Source of the DNA: Acidobacteria bacterium Ga0074141
GTDB lineage: Bacteria > Acidobacteriota > Blastocatellia > Pyrinomonadales > Pyrinomonadaceae
DNA length: 64,000 nt
Direction: 5' to 3'
Assembly: GCA_001464665.1 (NCBI GenBank)
Contig: LNDP01000023.1
Coordinates: forward strand, 62,001 to 126,000
Made by a program: the position numbers and the translations under genes. Position 1 is the stretch's first letter, and each line of letters begins with the position of its first letter. This document shows positions 34,964 through 42,903 of the stretch, piece by piece. The notes beneath the pieces are model-generated. The model did no database searches and was not told where the DNA came from. It saw only the letters and a program-made list of their open reading frames with translations.

Positions 34964-35818
34964 ATGGAGATCATAAATCGCCGACAGAGAATGGCCTCGA
35001 TCACGCGCAAGCTTCGCCGTGATAACAAGACCATCGCCTTTGTCCCGACAATGGGAGCGCTACACGAGGGCCACCTCGCGCTCGTTCAAGAAGCCTCAAA
35101 ACGCGGCGACTCGGTCATTGTCTCGATCTTCGTTAATCCTACGCAGTTCAACGATGCGAAAGACCTCGCCCGTTATCCCCGCGACCTTGCCTCAGATGCC
35201 GCAATGTTGTCCGAGTTCGGCGTCGATCATATCTACGCCCCGGAGCCGCACGATATTTATCCCGAGGGCTTTGCGACCTACGTTTACGTTGAAGGCCTTT
35301 CCGAAAGCCTCGAGGGTGCCTCGCGGCCCGGCCATTTTCGCGGCGTCGCGACCGTAGTAACGCTTTTACTCAATACGATCCGGCCGGACTTTGCCATCTT
35401 CGGCGAAAAGGACGCTCAGCAGCTTGCGATCGTCAAACGCCTGACGCGCGACATGGGCTTCGATACTGAAATTATCTCGGTCCAGACGGTTCGCGAACCG
35501 AGCGGACTGGCGATGTCCTCGCGTAACGAATTGCTCTCTGCCGAGGACCGTGCCCGTGCCTCGGCGATCTACGCGGCACTCCATATGGCTCAAAATGCCT
35601 TCATTTCGGGTGAACGGAATGCTTCGAAATTGACTCAAATGGTAGAAAATGCCCTAAAAGCGGATTCTGACGTCACGCTTGACTATGTTGCCACGGTCAA
35701 TGCTGAAACGCTGGAACATGTTGATAGGGTTGGAGATACGGGCTCGATGATCGCCGTTGCGGCAAAGATCGGAGGTGTTCGGTTGATAGATAACATCAGA
35801 TTAGGCCGCGGGCAGTAG
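34964..35818 (+). CDS. panC: Pantothenate synthetase
   Basis: PanC condenses pantoate with beta-alanine using ATP. The 284-aa protein has FVPTMGALHEGHLALV with the HIGH-like HEGH, SIFVNPTQF, FRGVATVVTLLLN, FGEKDAQQLAIV and a KMSKS-like MSSRNELLS. It completes the folK-panB-panC cluster. A hairpin with a short T run follows. Confidence 0.96.
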   Translation: MEIINRRQRMASITRKLRRDNKTIAFVPTMGALHEGHLALVQEASKRGDSVIVSIFVNPTQFNDAKDLARYPRDLASDAAMLSEFGVDHIYAPEPHDIYPEGFATYVYVEGLSESLEGASRPGHFRGVATVVTLLLNTIRPDFAIFGEKDAQQLAIVKRLTRDMGFDTEIISVQTVREPSGLAMSSRNELLSAEDRARASAIYAALHMAQNAFISGERNASKLTQMVENALKADSDVTLDYVATVNAETLEHVDRVGDTGSMIAVAAKIGGVRLIDNIRLGRGQ

Positions 35819-35842
35819 TCTGGCACCTCTATTGCATCTAAA

Positions 35843-35861
35843 CCTCGTAGGGCGAGGCTTT
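35843..35861 (+). terminator. Weak terminator after panC
   Basis: CCTCG (35843-35847) and CGAGG (35853-35857) form a short stem followed by CTTTT. It lies between panC and the thioredoxin-fold gene; the stem is short, so read-through is likely. Confidence 0.35.
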
Positions 35862-35879
35862 TGCCGGCCCGAAAACGTG

Positions 35880-36386
35880 ATGAAAAACTATCTGAAAACG
35901 ATTCTCCTCTTTACCGTCTTCGCGATGTCTGCAACGGCGGTCTCCGCTCAGGCGAGACTGACGACCGTAAATGGCGGTGCGTTCAATATCGACGACCACA
36001 AGGGTAAGGTCGTGATCTTGGCGGTCGGCGCTTCGTGGATACCGCTTTCAGAAAAGCAGGTGGAATTCACTAACGTGCTCAGCCGCAAATACGCCGGTAA
36101 AGATGTCGCAATTCTTTATGTCGCTACCGATTCGGTAACACAAGGAACGCGAAATTTTGCCTCGGCGGCGGATCTCAACCAGTTCGCGACAAAGAACCGT
36201 CTATCGGCCACGATGATTCGAGACAATGACGGTGCATTTATGCTCAAGCACTATTCGCTTGATCAGGTGCCTTCGTTCGTTATCCTCGGGAAGGACGGCA
36301 AAATGGTAGGCGAACCCTACGGCGGCATCGATCCGAAGTACGACGTCACCGTCCCGATCTCACGAGTTGTCGATCGGCTGCTTTGA
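35880..36386 (+). CDS. Exported thioredoxin-fold protein lacking the CxxC
   Basis: 168 aa with a signal peptide (residues 1-23) and a TlpA/AhpC-like thioredoxin fold: FNIDDHKGKVVILAVGASW, a helix, DVAILYVATDS, and the cis-Pro strand DQVPSFVILGKDGKMVG. At the place where the family has WCxxC the protein reads WIPLS (residues 53-57), so both redox cysteines are absent. It therefore cannot act as a thiol oxidoreductase and may bind a ligand or partner. The start at 35880 gives a clean signal peptide; the frame opens earlier at 35832. A good terminator follows. Confidence 0.78.
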   Translation: MKNYLKTILLFTVFAMSATAVSAQARLTTVNGGAFNIDDHKGKVVILAVGASWIPLSEKQVEFTNVLSRKYAGKDVAILYVATDSVTQGTRNFASAADLNQFATKNRLSATMIRDNDGAFMLKHYSLDQVPSFVILGKDGKMVGEPYGGIDPKYDVTVPISRVVDRLL

Positions 36387-36412
36387 TAAAAAGCTATAGA
36401 AGTTCAATCGGA

Positions 36413-36439
36413 AGAGGCTCCACCGCGAGCCTCTTTTTG
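36413..36439 (+). terminator. Intrinsic terminator after the thioredoxin-fold gene
   Basis: AGAGGCTC and GAGCCTCT form a perfect 8-bp stem with a 6-base loop, followed by TTTTGTGT. It lies 26 bases after the stop codon. Confidence 0.8.
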
Positions 36440-36600
36440 TGTCTGTGGACTGTGTTCCTGGTGTGTGTCTTTGTTCTGTGCAGTCTGTGTTTTCTGCTCT
36501 GAGAAATTGCGGTCACTCCTTAAATCGAACATTCGGGAGCCATGAACCACAGAACACACAGAAGCAAAATCGAAAGTCACAGAATACGCTCTTCACGGTA
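36434..36600. repeat. Degenerate CTGTG/CACAG intergenic repeat, copy B (inverted pair)
   Basis: From 36434 the plus strand carries units such as TGTCTGTGG, TTCTGTGCA and GTCTGTGTTTTCTG; from about 36542 the same theme appears in reverse (ACCACAGAACACACAGAAG, GTCACAGAATAC). The two halves could fold as a long imperfect hairpin between the convergent thioredoxin-fold and maf genes. It belongs to the family also seen at 20951, 58013 and 63214. Confidence 0.45.
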
Positions 36601-36643
36601 ACGCCCGTGATAGATCTGATGCAGACCAAGGTCTCAAAGCCCC

Positions 36644-37252
36644 TCAAGCCTTTTCACCTATTGCGGCTTCAAAACCGCGGAAAAGCTCATAGACGAGATT
36701 GATAGGTAGGCCGACGACATTCCAATAGTCGCCGCTGATGCCGCGGATAAATAGCGCCGCTTGCGCTTGGACGGCATACGCCCCGGCTTTGTCGAGCGGG
36801 TCGCCCTCAAGCGCCAAAAACTCGATCTCCGCCTCGCTCATTTCTGCAAACGTCACGGCCGTCCGTTGTATTCCCGAAACTGCAGTTGAATCGCGGACGA
36901 GCGCGATGCCGGTTATCACATCATGCACCTCGCCCGAGAGCAAACGTATCATCCGCCGGGCGTCGTCCATATCCGCGGGTTTGCCGATGACCTCGCCGCC
37001 GAGCACAACGGTCGTATCCGCCCCGAGTACGACGCGTCCCGGCCACTTGCCCGCGATCGCAGCCGCCTTTTCAAGCGCAAGCCGCTCAACGTAGCCCTCC
37101 GGGCTTTCGCCCTCGCGAAGGCTTTCGTCGATCTCCGGCACGTCCTTTACAAAGCTCCAGCCGACCGAAGCGAGTATCTCCGATCGCCGCGGGCTCCCCG
37201 AGGCAAGTACGATCTCCGGCAAAATGCCGTGTTTCTGGTCGTGATTTAGCAT
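36644..37252 (-). CDS. maf: Maf-like nucleoside triphosphate pyrophosphatase
   Basis: Maf proteins hydrolyse non-canonical or modified NTPs (dTTP/UTP type) and affect septum formation in some bacteria. The 202-aa protein has the defining LASGSPRRSEILASVG, EKAAAIAGKW, VLGADTTVVLGGEVIGKPAD and a C-terminal IRGISGDYWNVVGLPINL. Length is normal. It is divergent from the DUF721 gene, 49 bases apart. Confidence 0.92.
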   Translation of the reverse strand: MLNHDQKHGILPEIVLASGSPRRSEILASVGWSFVKDVPEIDESLREGESPEGYVERLALEKAAAIAGKWPGRVVLGADTTVVLGGEVIGKPADMDDARRMIRLLSGEVHDVITGIALVRDSTAVSGIQRTAVTFAEMSEAEIEFLALEGDPLDKAGAYAVQAQAALFIRGISGDYWNVVGLPINLVYELFRGFEAAIGEKA

Positions 37253-37301
37253 TTCTAAATGTTCTCGTTTAAGATGATATTAGATCGGAGCAGATTGGCA
37301 A

Positions 37302-37613
37302 ATGGAGCGATTTTCAAACCTTGTACCTACTTTCGTCCGCTCGCTGCCCGATGACCCGGACATTCTCGAGACCGTTATCGTGTCGCTGTGGCGGCCCGCC
37401 GTTGGCGCAGCGATCGCTGAAGCCTCGCGGGCACAGAGTTTCACGAAGGGCCGGCTGGTCGTCAGCACGAAGGACAAGAACTGGAAGGCCCAGCTTGATT
37501 CGATCGCTCCGGAGCTGGTCGCTAAGATTAACCGTTTCCTTGGCAAAAGCATGGTCCGCTATATCGAGATCGCGGCCGCACCCGATCTCTTTTCCGAGTC
37601 GAAAGAAGATTGA
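37302..37613 (+). CDS. DUF721/DciA-like protein
   Basis: 103 aa with the core of DUF721: VSLWRPAVGAAIAEASRAQ, then RLVVSTKDKNWKAQLDSIAPEL and KINRFLG. DciA-type DUF721 proteins load the replicative helicase DnaB in bacteria without DnaC/DnaI. Here only the short core domain is present, without the long extension of some DciA proteins. It lies six bases before gatC and is probably cotranscribed with it. Confidence 0.75.
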   Translation: MERFSNLVPTFVRSLPDDPDILETVIVSLWRPAVGAAIAEASRAQSFTKGRLVVSTKDKNWKAQLDSIAPELVAKINRFLGKSMVRYIEIAAAPDLFSESKED

Positions 37614-37619
37614 CCAAAT

Positions 37620-37901
37620 ATGGATGTCAAGAAGATCGCAAAGCTCGCTCATTTGGAAATAACCGACGAAGAGGTCGCCATATACACGCCGCAGATGGAG
37701 CAGATCGTCGGCTATATTGAGCAACTCAATGAGCTCGATACCGCCGACGTCGAGCCGATGCTCGGCGGGTTGACCGCTGCCGGCCAGGCGACCGACGCGA
37801 TCCGCGAGGACGAGATCAGCACAAGCCTCGGGACGGAAGCGGCACTGAGCCGTGCTCCGGCCTCAACCGACGGCCACTTTCAGGTGCCGAAGGTTCTATG
37901 A
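37620..37901 (+). CDS. gatC: Asp/Glu-tRNA(Asn/Gln) amidotransferase subunit C
   Basis: GatC stabilises the GatCAB amidotransferase that converts Glu-tRNA(Gln) or Asp-tRNA(Asn) to the amide form. The 93-aa protein reads MDVKKIAKLAHLEITDEEV, has the central MEQIVGYIEQLNELDTADVE and ends in the usual DGHFQVPKVL. It overlaps the next gene by four bases (ATGA). Confidence 0.94.
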   Translation: MDVKKIAKLAHLEITDEEVAIYTPQMEQIVGYIEQLNELDTADVEPMLGGLTAAGQATDAIREDEISTSLGTEAALSRAPASTDGHFQVPKVL

Positions 37902-38314
37902 AGCTTGTTTTTCTCATAGCAGCCGCCATTTTTGCCGCCGGGTGCAGCGTTCCGCAGTTCGAGCCGGCAGAGTGCGGCGTGGCTCGGCCCGCTTTGCGAG
38001 AGTTTTATTCGACCCATTTTGCCGGCGATATGCTTTTCTCAAAGGAACGGCTCGAGGAAAGGCGGAGATTTCTGACCGACCGGTTCTACGGAACGTTGAC
38101 AGGCGCCACCGGCGACGCCGACCCATTTACTTCCGGAACGGCAGATGTCCCGCGGGCGTTCCGAATCGGGAGCTGCGAAAGACCGGCCGAGGGGCGAACG
38201 TCCTTTGAAGTGCTGCTCTTCTGGCGAGATGATTCCCGAACGGAACAGCGAGCGATCCGCGTCGAGCTTGAACAGACCGGCGACACGTGGCTGATCGACA
38301 AAGTTAATAACTGA
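37898..38314 (+). CDS. Lipoprotein-like gene inserted between gatC and gatA
   Basis: 138 aa with a short signal and lipobox (FLIAAAIFAAGC, Cys at residue 16), then a compact domain with two further Cys (AECGVARP and GSCERPAE) and a beta-rich end (AIRVELEQTGDTWLIDKVNN). It resembles small NTF2-like lipoproteins in its last segment but no family is recognised. It overlaps gatC by ATGA and stops six bases before gatA, so it is fully inside the gat operon. Linkage to tRNA amidation is positional only. Confidence 0.7.
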   Translation: MKLVFLIAAAIFAAGCSVPQFEPAECGVARPALREFYSTHFAGDMLFSKERLEERRRFLTDRFYGTLTGATGDADPFTSGTADVPRAFRIGSCERPAEGRTSFEVLLFWRDDSRTEQRAIRVELEQTGDTWLIDKVNN

Positions 38315-38320
38315 GACCTG

Positions 38321-39715
38321 ATGCTAAAGAACGAGATCGAACGCGTTTTGACCAATGCCGAGCGGCTGAACGACCAGCTCGGCTCGTTTTTGTCCATTGA
38401 GCGTGGGCATGCGCTCGGGCGTGCCGAAGCCATTGAAGATGCCGCAGGCGAGCTTCCGCTCCGCGGCTTGGCCATCGCCATCAAGGACAACATCTGTACG
38501 AAGGATATCCGCACCTCATGCGGTTCGCGCATCCTTGCGAATTACACCGCCCACTACGACGCGACCGCGGTCCAGAGGCTCAATGCCGCCGGTGCCGTCA
38601 CGATCGGTAAAACGAACATGGACGAGTTCGCAATGGGCTCCTCGAATGAGAACTCGGCCTTCGGCCCGGCTCGGAATCCTTGGGACCCGGAACGCGTTCC
38701 CGGCGGAAGCTCGGGCGGCTCGGCTGTCGCTGTTGCTTCGGGTGTTGTTGATGTCGCCTTGGGCTCGGAAACCGGCGGTTCGGTGCGTCAGCCCGCGGCT
38801 CTCTGCGGCATTTATGGCCTAAAACCGACCTACGGACGCATCTCGCGATACGGGCTTGTCGCGTTTGCTTCTTCGCTTGATGCGATCGGCATTTTTGGCA
38901 GCTCGGCGGGCAAGATCGCCGACGTGCTCGGCATTATCGCAGGCCGCGATCCGCTCGATTCGACCTCGGCGGATGTTGCGGTGCCCGATTATTCGGCAAT
39001 GCTTGATCGAAGCCTCGCCGGCAAGCGGATCGGCGTACCGCGGGCGTTCTTTGGCGAAGGGCTTGATGAGGAAGTGCGGGCGGCGGTCGATGCCTCGATA
39101 GAGAATCTTCGCTCGCTCGGCTGCGAGGTCGTCGATGTCGAACTCCCGCACGCCAAATACGGCATCGCGGTCTATTACATCATCGCGACCGCCGAGGCCT
39201 CGTCGAACCTTGCTCGTTATGACGGCGTACGGTACGGCGTCCGTGCTGAGGATGCTCACGAATTGCGGCAAATGTATTTCAAGACCCGTGAAGAAGGCTT
39301 TGGCCCCGAGGTCAAACGTCGAATAATGCTCGGCACCTACGTGCTCTCGAGCGGCTATTACGACGCCTACTACGCCAAGGCTCAGAAGGTCCGGGCTCTC
39401 GTCCGCGATGATTATGCGGCCGCTTTCGCGAACTGCGACTTCGTGCTTACGCCGACCTCGCCGACCACCGCGTTCCGCATGGGCGAACGCTCGGACGACC
39501 CGCTGGCAATGTACCTGAGCGACATCTACACCGTCTCGGCCAACCTCGCCGGCCTGCCGGCCATCAGCATTCCCTGCGGGCTTTCGTCCGAGAGCCTGCC
39601 GATCGGTGTCCAACTCGTCGGCAACTACTGGGCCGAGGGCGAACTGCTCAATGCCGCCAACATCTACGGCACCGAACACCCGCTCGACGCCAAACCGCTG
39701 ATCCACGCCGAATAA
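38321..39715 (+). CDS. gatA: Asp/Glu-tRNA(Asn/Gln) amidotransferase subunit A
   Basis: GatA releases ammonia from glutamine and delivers it to GatB. The 464-aa protein carries the amidase catalytic triad: Lys in [10 protein letters not shown], cis-Ser in [10 protein letters not shown] and Ser nucleophile in [14 protein letters not shown]. The AS-family [14 protein letters not shown] and the C-terminal [20 protein letters not shown] are intact. gatB is not in the window, so the complex is encoded at two loci or gatB lies elsewhere. Confidence 0.96.
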   Translation: MLKNEIERVLTNAERLNDQLGSFLSIERGHALGRAEAIEDAAGELPLRGLAIAIKDNICTKDIRTSCGSRILANYTAHYDATAVQRLNAAGAVTIGKTNMDEFAMGSSNENSAFGPARNPWDPERVPGGSSGGSAVAVASGVVDVALGSETGGSVRQPAALCGIYGLKPTYGRISRYGLVAFASSLDAIGIFGSSAGKIADVLGIIAGRDPLDSTSADVAVPDYSAMLDRSLAGKRIGVPRAFFGEGLDEEVRAAVDASIENLRSLGCEVVDVELPHAKYGIAVYYIIATAEASSNLARYDGVRYGVRAEDAHELRQMYFKTREEGFGPEVKRRIMLGTYVLSSGYYDAYYAKAQKVRALVRDDYAAAFANCDFVLTPTSPTTAFRMGERSDDPLAMYLSDIYTVSANLAGLPAISIPCGLSSESLPIGVQLVGNYWAEGELLNAANIYGTEHPLDAKPLIHAE

Positions 39716-39730
39716 AAACTGAACCAGCGA

Positions 39731-40327
39731 CTACGGGGCCGTGCCCATCATTACATCGCTAAACTCGACCGGCGGGGCGGCGACGATCGTCGGCGAGTTC
39801 CCGTTCGGCGGAAAGCAAAACAAAGTGCCTTCCCACGCACCGAAATCGTAGCGTCCGTTCGCCAGGTCGTTGAAGGTGCCGTACCACTGTATCTTGTCCG
39901 CGGCGTAAACGTTGGCGTTGGTGTGAATCGCGAGTGCTCCCATCAGGTAGCGGCCGTCGGCGGTCGTGCCTTCATTGCCGGGCTGAGTATCACCAGCACC
40001 ACACGAATAAACGACAATGTTGTCCACCTTGCCCGCGATCGCCGACCACATCGCGACGTTCGTATGCGTAACGTCCTCGCGGCCGAGCTCGAGGCCCATG
40101 CCGCCGGCGTCCATCGACATTCCCGCTCGGTCGTTCGATCCGGCATATCCATGACAGAGTACGAACATCGAGTGGATCTTACCGCCCGCTCCTGCGGCAA
40201 CGCCGTTGATGCTGGCAAATGCATTGGCAAGCGGCGTCGACGCGCTCGTGTTGAAGATTGAAAGCTTCGCCCGGGACGGAACGCCGCCCTCAAGCCGCCG
40301 GTCGCGAAGTGCAAAGTATCTGGCCAT
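39731..40327 (-). CDS. Possible caspase-fold (clan CD-like) protein
   Basis: 198 aa without signal peptide. A hydrophobic strand leading to HGYAG (His59, in MFVLCHGYAGS) and a later strand ending in YSCGAG (Cys109, in IVVYSCGAGD) recall the His and Cys positions of caspase-like, CHAT and DUF4347 proteins. A WSAIAGKVDN helix lies between them. GGAGG precedes the ATG. Whether the dyad is catalytic is unknown, and the fold call rests on motif spacing only. It is convergent with gatA, 15 bases apart, and has no visible partner. Confidence 0.5.
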   Translation of the reverse strand: MARYFALRDRRLEGGVPSRAKLSIFNTSASTPLANAFASINGVAAGAGGKIHSMFVLCHGYAGSNDRAGMSMDAGGMGLELGREDVTHTNVAMWSAIAGKVDNIVVYSCGAGDTQPGNEGTTADGRYLMGALAIHTNANVYAADKIQWYGTFNDLANGRYDFGAWEGTLFCFPPNGNSPTIVAAPPVEFSDVMMGTAP

Positions 40328-40566
40328 GATCTAAATAACCTCCGGTCTTTCCTACCGGTAGCACTCGCCGCCGGCCGGAACGAAATTTTATGATTGATCG
40401 GTAGCACGGGAGCAATTCCCGTTCGTCTAACATCGAGACTGCATCAGCAACCGCTTTTTGCGTAATCGCCGCCGCCGCGAGAGCGAGAACGCCACATTTA
40501 GAGAACCTCGCGGCGAATATACACCCGAAACCAACTACGGCAAAGCGCTCCAAAGGCCGAATGCGC

Positions 40567-40602
40567 AAAAAAGCGGACCCGCACCTTGTGCGAGCCCGCT
40601 TC
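40567..40602 (-). terminator. Intrinsic terminator of the S9 peptidase gene
   Basis: Read on the minus strand, AAGCGG pairs with CCGCTT and CGCAC with GTGCG inside it, followed by TTTTTTG. It lies 23 bases beyond the stop of the S9 peptidase gene. The 240 bases from here to the caspase-like gene show no gene. Confidence 0.75.
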
Positions 40603-40624
40603 TGCTTAGTTTGGCGTTAACGCC

Positions 40625-42751
40625 TTACTCTGTGATCCCGACCTGAGTCAGTGCGTAGGCATATTCGAACGCCACTTCCTTCAGCCTGTCGTACCGTCCG
40701 GAGGAGCCGCCGTGGCCGGCCCCCATATTGGTCTTGAGCAGGACGATGCTGTCATTCGTCTTGTATTCGCGGATCTTCGCCGCGTATTTTGCTCCTTCCC
40801 AATACGGCACCTGGCTGTCGTTTAGCGAAACCTCGACCAGCATATTCGGATACGCCATTTTCTTTATCTGGTCATAGGGCGAATAGCTGTACATGTAGTC
40901 CCAGGCCTTCTTGTCGTCCCGCGGGTTGCCCCATTCATCCCATTCCTCGGTCGTCAGCGGAAGCGTTTCGTCGATCATCGTGTTCATCACATCGACGAAA
41001 GGCACCTGAACGATGGCCGCCTTATAAAACTCCGGAGCCTGGTTCATCACCGCACCCATCAGCAGTCCGCCGGCCGAACCGCCTTGGATAACGAGCCGGT
41101 CGCTTGACGTGTATTTGTTCTTGAGCAGCCACTTCGACGAATCAACAAAGTCGTTAAAGGTGTTCGTCTTCTTGAACATTCGGCCGTCCTGCCGCCACTT
41201 TTCGCCAAGCTCGCCCCCGCCGCGTATCTGGGCAAGAGCGAAGATCATTCCGCGATCGACCAGCGAAAGCCTGGCGGTCGAGAAGTTCGGCGTCATCGAG
41301 GCACCGTAAGACCCATAAGCATAAAGCAACATCGGCGACTTACCGTCGAGCTTCGTGCCCTTTTTCATCATCAGGATGACCGGGACCTTTACGCCGTCGC
41401 GGGCATCGGCCCAAACGCGGGTCGTTTCATACTGCGTTTTGTCGTAGCCGCTCGGTATCTCCTGCTGCTTGATGAGCTTGGATTGCCGCGTTCGCAGGTT
41501 GAATTCAAAGGTCGATTGCGGCGTGATCATCGACGAATAACCAAACCGAATGACGTCCGTTTCGTACTCCGGATTGTACGCGAGACTCATCGTGTAAACG
41601 CTTTCGTCGGTCGGTATCCGCATCGCGGCCCGCCGCGTTTTCATATCCATCACGCGGAGGTACTCAAGCCCGTTCTCCAGCTCCGATACGACGGCGAAAT
41701 CCTTGAAGAAATCGATACCCTCGATCTTTACGGCCGGGTTGTGCGGGATGTAATCTTTCCAATTCGCCTCGCTCGGGTCCTTCTGCCCGACCCGCATTAC
41801 TTTGAAGTTCTCTGCGTCCTTGTTCGTTCTGATAAAGAACTCGCCGTTGTTGAAGTCCGCCGAATACTCATGCCCCTCACGCCGCGGCGAGAGCACGCTG
41901 AACACGCCGTCCTTGACCGCGTTGGCCGGAAGATAGCGATATTCGCTCGAGGTCTTGGCGAATGAAGCGATGAAATACATCTGCTTATCGCGTGAACGGC
42001 CGACACCGGTATTGAAAAAGACGTCCTTTTCTTCAAAAATGAGCTCGGTGTTCTTCGTCCCGACTTCGTGCCGCCATACCTTGTCCGAACGCTTTGAGAC
42101 CGCGTCTTCCTGACCGATCAAGAGGAACTTGCCATCCGGCGACCATTCAACGCTGGTCACCCGCTCGATCTTATCCGGCAACACCTGGCCGGTGCGTAGG
42201 TCTTTGACCTGAAGGGTATATTGACGATAGCCGGTCGTGTCGGTCGCGTAAGCAAGCATGTTGCCGTCGTCGCTCGGTTCAACGTTAGAGACAGCAAAAT
42301 ACTTAAAGCCCTCGGCCATTTTGTTCAGGTCGAGCAGAACTTCGGGGTTCGCCCCGTCTTGAGTTTTGCTTCTCAGATATGTCGCATACTGCTTTCCTTC
42401 CTCGGTCCTCGAGAAGTACCAATAGTCGCCCCGCTTGACCGGAACACTAAGGTCGGTCTGCTTAATGCGCCCGAGCATTTCCTTGTAAAGCCCATCAACC
42501 ATCGGCTGATGCTTGCCCATGTGGTGCTCGACGTAGGCATTCTCGTCCTCAAGATACTTGATTATCTCCGGGGCTTTCTTCTCGTTGCGGTCACGCATCC
42601 AGGCGTAGTTGTCCGTGATCTCGTATCCATGGATCTTAAGGACACTCGGGACCTTTTTCGCTACGGGTGGTTTCATATCTTTTTGAGCGAGTGCGGCCGG
42701 GCCGGTGCTCGCTAGCAGTGCTATTGTCGCAAATGACAGCAGTCTCTTCAT
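40625..42751 (-). CDS. S9 family prolyl oligopeptidase (oligopeptidase B-like), exported
   Basis: A 708-aa serine peptidase with a signal peptide (residues 1-22), a seven-bladed propeller domain and an alpha/beta hydrolase domain. The nucleophile is in IQGGSAGGLLMG near residue 561 and the His in GAGHGGSSGR near residue 675; DSQVPYWEGAKY is the expected Asp-region. The N-terminal YAWMRDRNEKKAPEIIKYLE is typical of oligopeptidase B. The ATG at 42751 is preferred because AGGAG precedes it and a signal peptide follows; the frame opens earlier at 42862. Confidence 0.92.
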   Translation of the reverse strand: MKRLLSFATIALLASTGPAALAQKDMKPPVAKKVPSVLKIHGYEITDNYAWMRDRNEKKAPEIIKYLEDENAYVEHHMGKHQPMVDGLYKEMLGRIKQTDLSVPVKRGDYWYFSRTEEGKQYATYLRSKTQDGANPEVLLDLNKMAEGFKYFAVSNVEPSDDGNMLAYATDTTGYRQYTLQVKDLRTGQVLPDKIERVTSVEWSPDGKFLLIGQEDAVSKRSDKVWRHEVGTKNTELIFEEKDVFFNTGVGRSRDKQMYFIASFAKTSSEYRYLPANAVKDGVFSVLSPRREGHEYSADFNNGEFFIRTNKDAENFKVMRVGQKDPSEANWKDYIPHNPAVKIEGIDFFKDFAVVSELENGLEYLRVMDMKTRRAAMRIPTDESVYTMSLAYNPEYETDVIRFGYSSMITPQSTFEFNLRTRQSKLIKQQEIPSGYDKTQYETTRVWADARDGVKVPVILMMKKGTKLDGKSPMLLYAYGSYGASMTPNFSTARLSLVDRGMIFALAQIRGGGELGEKWRQDGRMFKKTNTFNDFVDSSKWLLKNKYTSSDRLVIQGGSAGGLLMGAVMNQAPEFYKAAIVQVPFVDVMNTMIDETLPLTTEEWDEWGNPRDDKKAWDYMYSYSPYDQIKKMAYPNMLVEVSLNDSQVPYWEGAKYAAKIREYKTNDSIVLLKTNMGAGHGGSSGRYDRLKEVAFEYAYALTQVGITE

Positions 42752-42903
42752 TGTCGTGCTCCTTTTTTTGGATGGCTCCCGATTTATATGGGGTTTAACA
42801 GAAGTTGATACGTTTGATGATATTCCTTTGTTTCGAGTTCGGCAAAAGATAGAGGGCCGCACCGCCCGAAAGCGATACAGCCCTTCATAACACTGAAACA
42901 GCC

